From an uncultured Ruminococcus sp. (GTDB taxonomy: Bacteria > Bacillota > Clostridia > Oscillospirales > CAG-272), in contig CACZSC010000152.1 of the NCBI GenBank assembly GCA_902783755.1, positions 1-17,209 on the forward strand: a DNA stretch of 17,209 bases, given 5' to 3'. The notes beneath the pieces were generated by a model. That model had not been told where the DNA came from. It ran no database searches and saw only the letters and a list, made by a program, of their open reading frames with translations. Within the stretch, counting starts at the first letter, position 1. Every line of letters begins with the position of its first letter. A program made the position numbers and the translations under genes. Positions 15,444-17,209 of this stretch are shown here, piece after piece.

Positions 15444-15488
15444 TTTACGAAATAAACCAAAATGGATGTGATGACTTCACGGTTATTG

Positions 15489-15517
15489 TTGCTAAACGGA
15501 GGCATTTGGTATATAAT
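15489..15517 (+). promoter_or_regulatory. Sigma-A promoter for the SLH-domain gene
   Basis: TTGCTA (15489–15494), a 17-base spacer and a perfect TATAAT (15512–15517). The predicted start near 15524 gives a leader of about 33 nt before the ATG at 15557. Confidence 0.8.
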
Positions 15518-15556
15518 AATAATTTAGAAAACTATGGACAAATCACGGGAGTTATC

Positions 15557-17209
15557 ATGAGAAAACACATCAGAATTAGCGCGCTGATCTTATCAGTGCT
15601 GATCCTTGTATCAGCTGTTCCCTTCGCTGCTCAGGCAGCCGGGAACCCGTTCACGGACGTCGCCGATGACGCCTACTACCATGACGCTGTGCTCTGGGCA
15701 TACGAGAACGGAGTCACTACGGGAACGACGGCCACGAAGTTCGCTCCCGCTTCAACCTGCACGAGAGGCCAGGTGGTCACGTTCCTATGGAGGGCAATGG
15801 GGCAGCCCATGCCCGACGGAAAGAACGCTTTCTCAGACATCCTTCCAGGCAAGTATTACTACAACGCTGTGCTCTGGGCCTGTGAAAACGGCATAACCAA
15901 CGGCACGTCAAAGACGGAGTTCTCCCCTGACAGGACCTGTTCCGTGGCCCATATAGTCACATTCATATACAGGGCCTTCGGAGAACCGGGAAAGACCGGA
16001 GAGGGCGAATGGTATATGGACGCCATCAACTGGGCAAAGTCCAGCGGCCTTATAGAAGGCACGGAATCTGACAAGGCGGGGCTCACTGAGCTCAACTCAT
16101 CCGACTGCCCCAGGGCTGACGTCGTGACGATACTGTACAGATACAGGGGTGAAGGAACTGTAACGATCCATGTTTCCCCGGACGGAAACGACGAGACCGG
16201 AGACGGTTCCCTCACCAGCCCGTTCGCCACGATCACTGCAGCCCGCGACGCTGTAAGGAAGCTTGACAAAAACGAATACAACGGGATCACGGTATTCCTT
16301 GCAAAAGGCGAGTACCGTATCACGGAACCGATAACCTTCACAGAGGAAGACTCCGGTACTGAGACCTGCCCGGTCAAGTACATCGGTGAAAAAGGAGCGA
16401 CTGTAGTCGGCGGAGTCAATTTCAGGGCCTCCGATTTCACGAAGGCTGAAGGCGGGCTGACTGAATATTTCAGCGAAGAGGTCCGTGACAGGATGGTCAT
16501 GATAGACCTCAACGCATACGGCATCACATCCGAGATGGTCTGCAATGCCATGGGGAATTATAAATACAACACGGCGCTTCCCTTCCTCTCGCTGAACGGC
16601 GAAAGGCAGATGCTGGCCCAGTATCCCAATGATTTCCTTCATGTCGGAGAGACTGTGACACACTCTGAAGACGGGACGACAAACACGGCCATCGACTTCC
16701 AGACTCTGCAGACTGTGGACTACGGGGCTGAGCACGCGGAGTTCATCCAGTCCTGGTCGGAAGTGCTTCCGATATTCGTGAGAGCGCGTCTCTTCAAGCT
16801 CTGGTGTCCTGATGACTCGAAGGTCGTGAAGATATACAGGGATGAGCCCAAAGTCGACATATACTTCGCAGGCGGCCATGATCCCGAGGAAGGAACGATC
16901 CTGTATTTCTACAATGTTCCCGAGGCCATCGACGTTCCGGGTGAATATATCGTGGACAGAGATGCAATACTCTACTACTATCCGACGGAAGACTTTGAGA
17001 CAGGCCTCTTCACGATGCCTGTCGTGAGCCAGTTCATGAAAGCGGAAGGTACTGACTATCTCACTGTGCAGAACATCGAGTTCACTTCCTGCAACGGTGA
17101 CGGCTTTGAGCTGAACGGCAGGCACATATCCTTCATCGGAAACACCGTTTCCAGCGTCAAGGGCAGAGGCCTGAGGATTACCGGTGACGGTCTGATGGTT
17201 CAGGACAAC
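15557..17209 (+). CDS. Secreted SLH-domain protein with right-handed beta-helix domain, 5' part (3' end outside window)
   Basis: A surface protein expected to attach to secondary cell-wall polymer through N-terminal SLH repeats. ATG at 15557 follows CGGGAG by about 5–6 bases; 551 codons are open to the window end without a stop. Residues 1–27 form a signal peptide (basic start, hydrophobic core, cleavage likely after AAQA). Three SLH repeats follow: about 32–80 (FTDV…AVLWAYENGVTTG…FAP…TRGQVVTFLWR), 92–140 (FSDI…AVLWACENGITNG…FSPD) and 150–197 (WYMDAINWAKSSGLIEG…PRADVVTILYR). From about 203, HVSPDGNDETGDGS…PFATITAARDAV, LAKGEYRI and a DSGT motif match the start of right-handed parallel beta-helix enzymes such as some glycoside hydrolases and polysaccharide lyases; later turns are visible (VQNIEFTSCNGDGFEL; FIGNTVSSVKGRGLRI). 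A role in carbohydrate breakdown is probable; substrate and catalytic residues cannot be given from this part. It is divergent from the BlaI–M56 operon. Confidence 0.92.
   Translation, partial: MRKHIRISALILSVLILVSAVPFAAQAAGNPFTDVADDAYYHDAVLWAYENGVTTGTTATKFAPASTCTRGQVVTFLWRAMGQPMPDGKNAFSDILPGKYYYNAVLWACENGITNGTSKTEFSPDRTCSVAHIVTFIYRAFGEPGKTGEGEWYMDAINWAKSSGLIEGTESDKAGLTELNSSDCPRADVVTILYRYRGEGTVTIHVSPDGNDETGDGSLTSPFATITAARDAVRKLDKNEYNGITVFLAKGEYRITEPITFTEEDSGTETCPVKYIGEKGATVVGGVNFRASDFTKAEGGLTEYFSEEVRDRMVMIDLNAYGITSEMVCNAMGNYKYNTALPFLSLNGERQMLAQYPNDFLHVGETVTHSEDGTTNTAIDFQTLQTVDYGAEHAEFIQSWSEVLPIFVRARLFKLWCPDDSKVVKIYRDEPKVDIYFAGGHDPEEGTILYFYNVPEAIDVPGEYIVDRDAILYYYPTEDFETGLFTMPVVSQFMKAEGTDYLTVQNIEFTSCNGDGFELNGRHISFIGNTVSSVKGRGLRITGDGLMVQDN

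Noticed and set aside
16097..17125. Long minus-strand open frame opposite the SLH gene
   Set aside because: It has no recognisable protein features or ribosome binding site and mirrors the codon bias of the real plus-strand gene.
1..17209. CRISPR arrays, insertion sequences, tRNA or rRNA genes, attachment sites
   Set aside because: No repeat-spacer pattern, transposase-like protein, cloverleaf or rRNA-like segment was seen.

Overview
The window looks like chromosomal DNA of a Gram-positive, low-to-mid G+C anaerobe, most likely a Clostridia-type member of the Bacillota. The grounds are strong AGGAGG-type ribosome binding sites, consensus sigma-A promoters, several TTG starts, an rpsO–pnp pair, a BlaI/M56 pair, VanY and HtrA proteins anchored by one membrane segment, and an SLH-domain surface protein. 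The species cannot be named from the sequence. Coding density is high: no gene-free gap exceeds about 240 bases.

Layout. (1) Bases 1–1751 hold the 3' part of an iron-sulfur XPD/DinG-type helicase. (2) 1846–4560 is an RNA-metabolism block: a near-consensus promoter, a structured leader, rpsO (S15), a terminator, a second leader and pnp (polynucleotide phosphorylase), ending in a clear terminator. (3) 4569–10023 is a cell-envelope block: a membrane-anchored VanY-type D,D-carboxypeptidase, a membrane-anchored HtrA serine protease, then an OmpR-type response regulator overlapping its sensor kinase, closed by a strong terminator. (4) 10026–12481 is a two-gene operon with its own promoter: a multi-spanning flippase-like (LPG_synthase_TM) protein overlapping a GT4 glycosyltransferase, probably for membrane glycolipid. 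A hairpin shared with the convergent operon ends it. (5) On the minus strand, 15389–12497 is a BlaI-type repressor followed by an M56 (BlaR1-type) membrane metalloprotease receptor with a very long ectodomain. (6) Divergent from it, 15489–17209 is the promoter and 5' part of a secreted protein with three SLH repeats and a right-handed beta-helix domain. It stays open to the window end.

How the parts fit (inference). Most of the window serves the envelope: peptidoglycan trimming, folding and degradation of exported proteins, a stress-type two-component system, glycolipid synthesis, and a BlaI/M56 signalling pair facing an S-layer-type protein. The most notable points are a 12-bp inverted repeat that pairs the start of the htrA upstream region with the htrA ribosome binding site, an M56 receptor whose ectodomain looks like decayed SLH repeats and which lies next to an SLH gene, and a Cys/His cluster in the sensor domain of the kinase. 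Several gene starts were set from ribosome binding sites rather than from the longest open frame (VanY 4635, response regulator 7769, flippase-like protein 10092).
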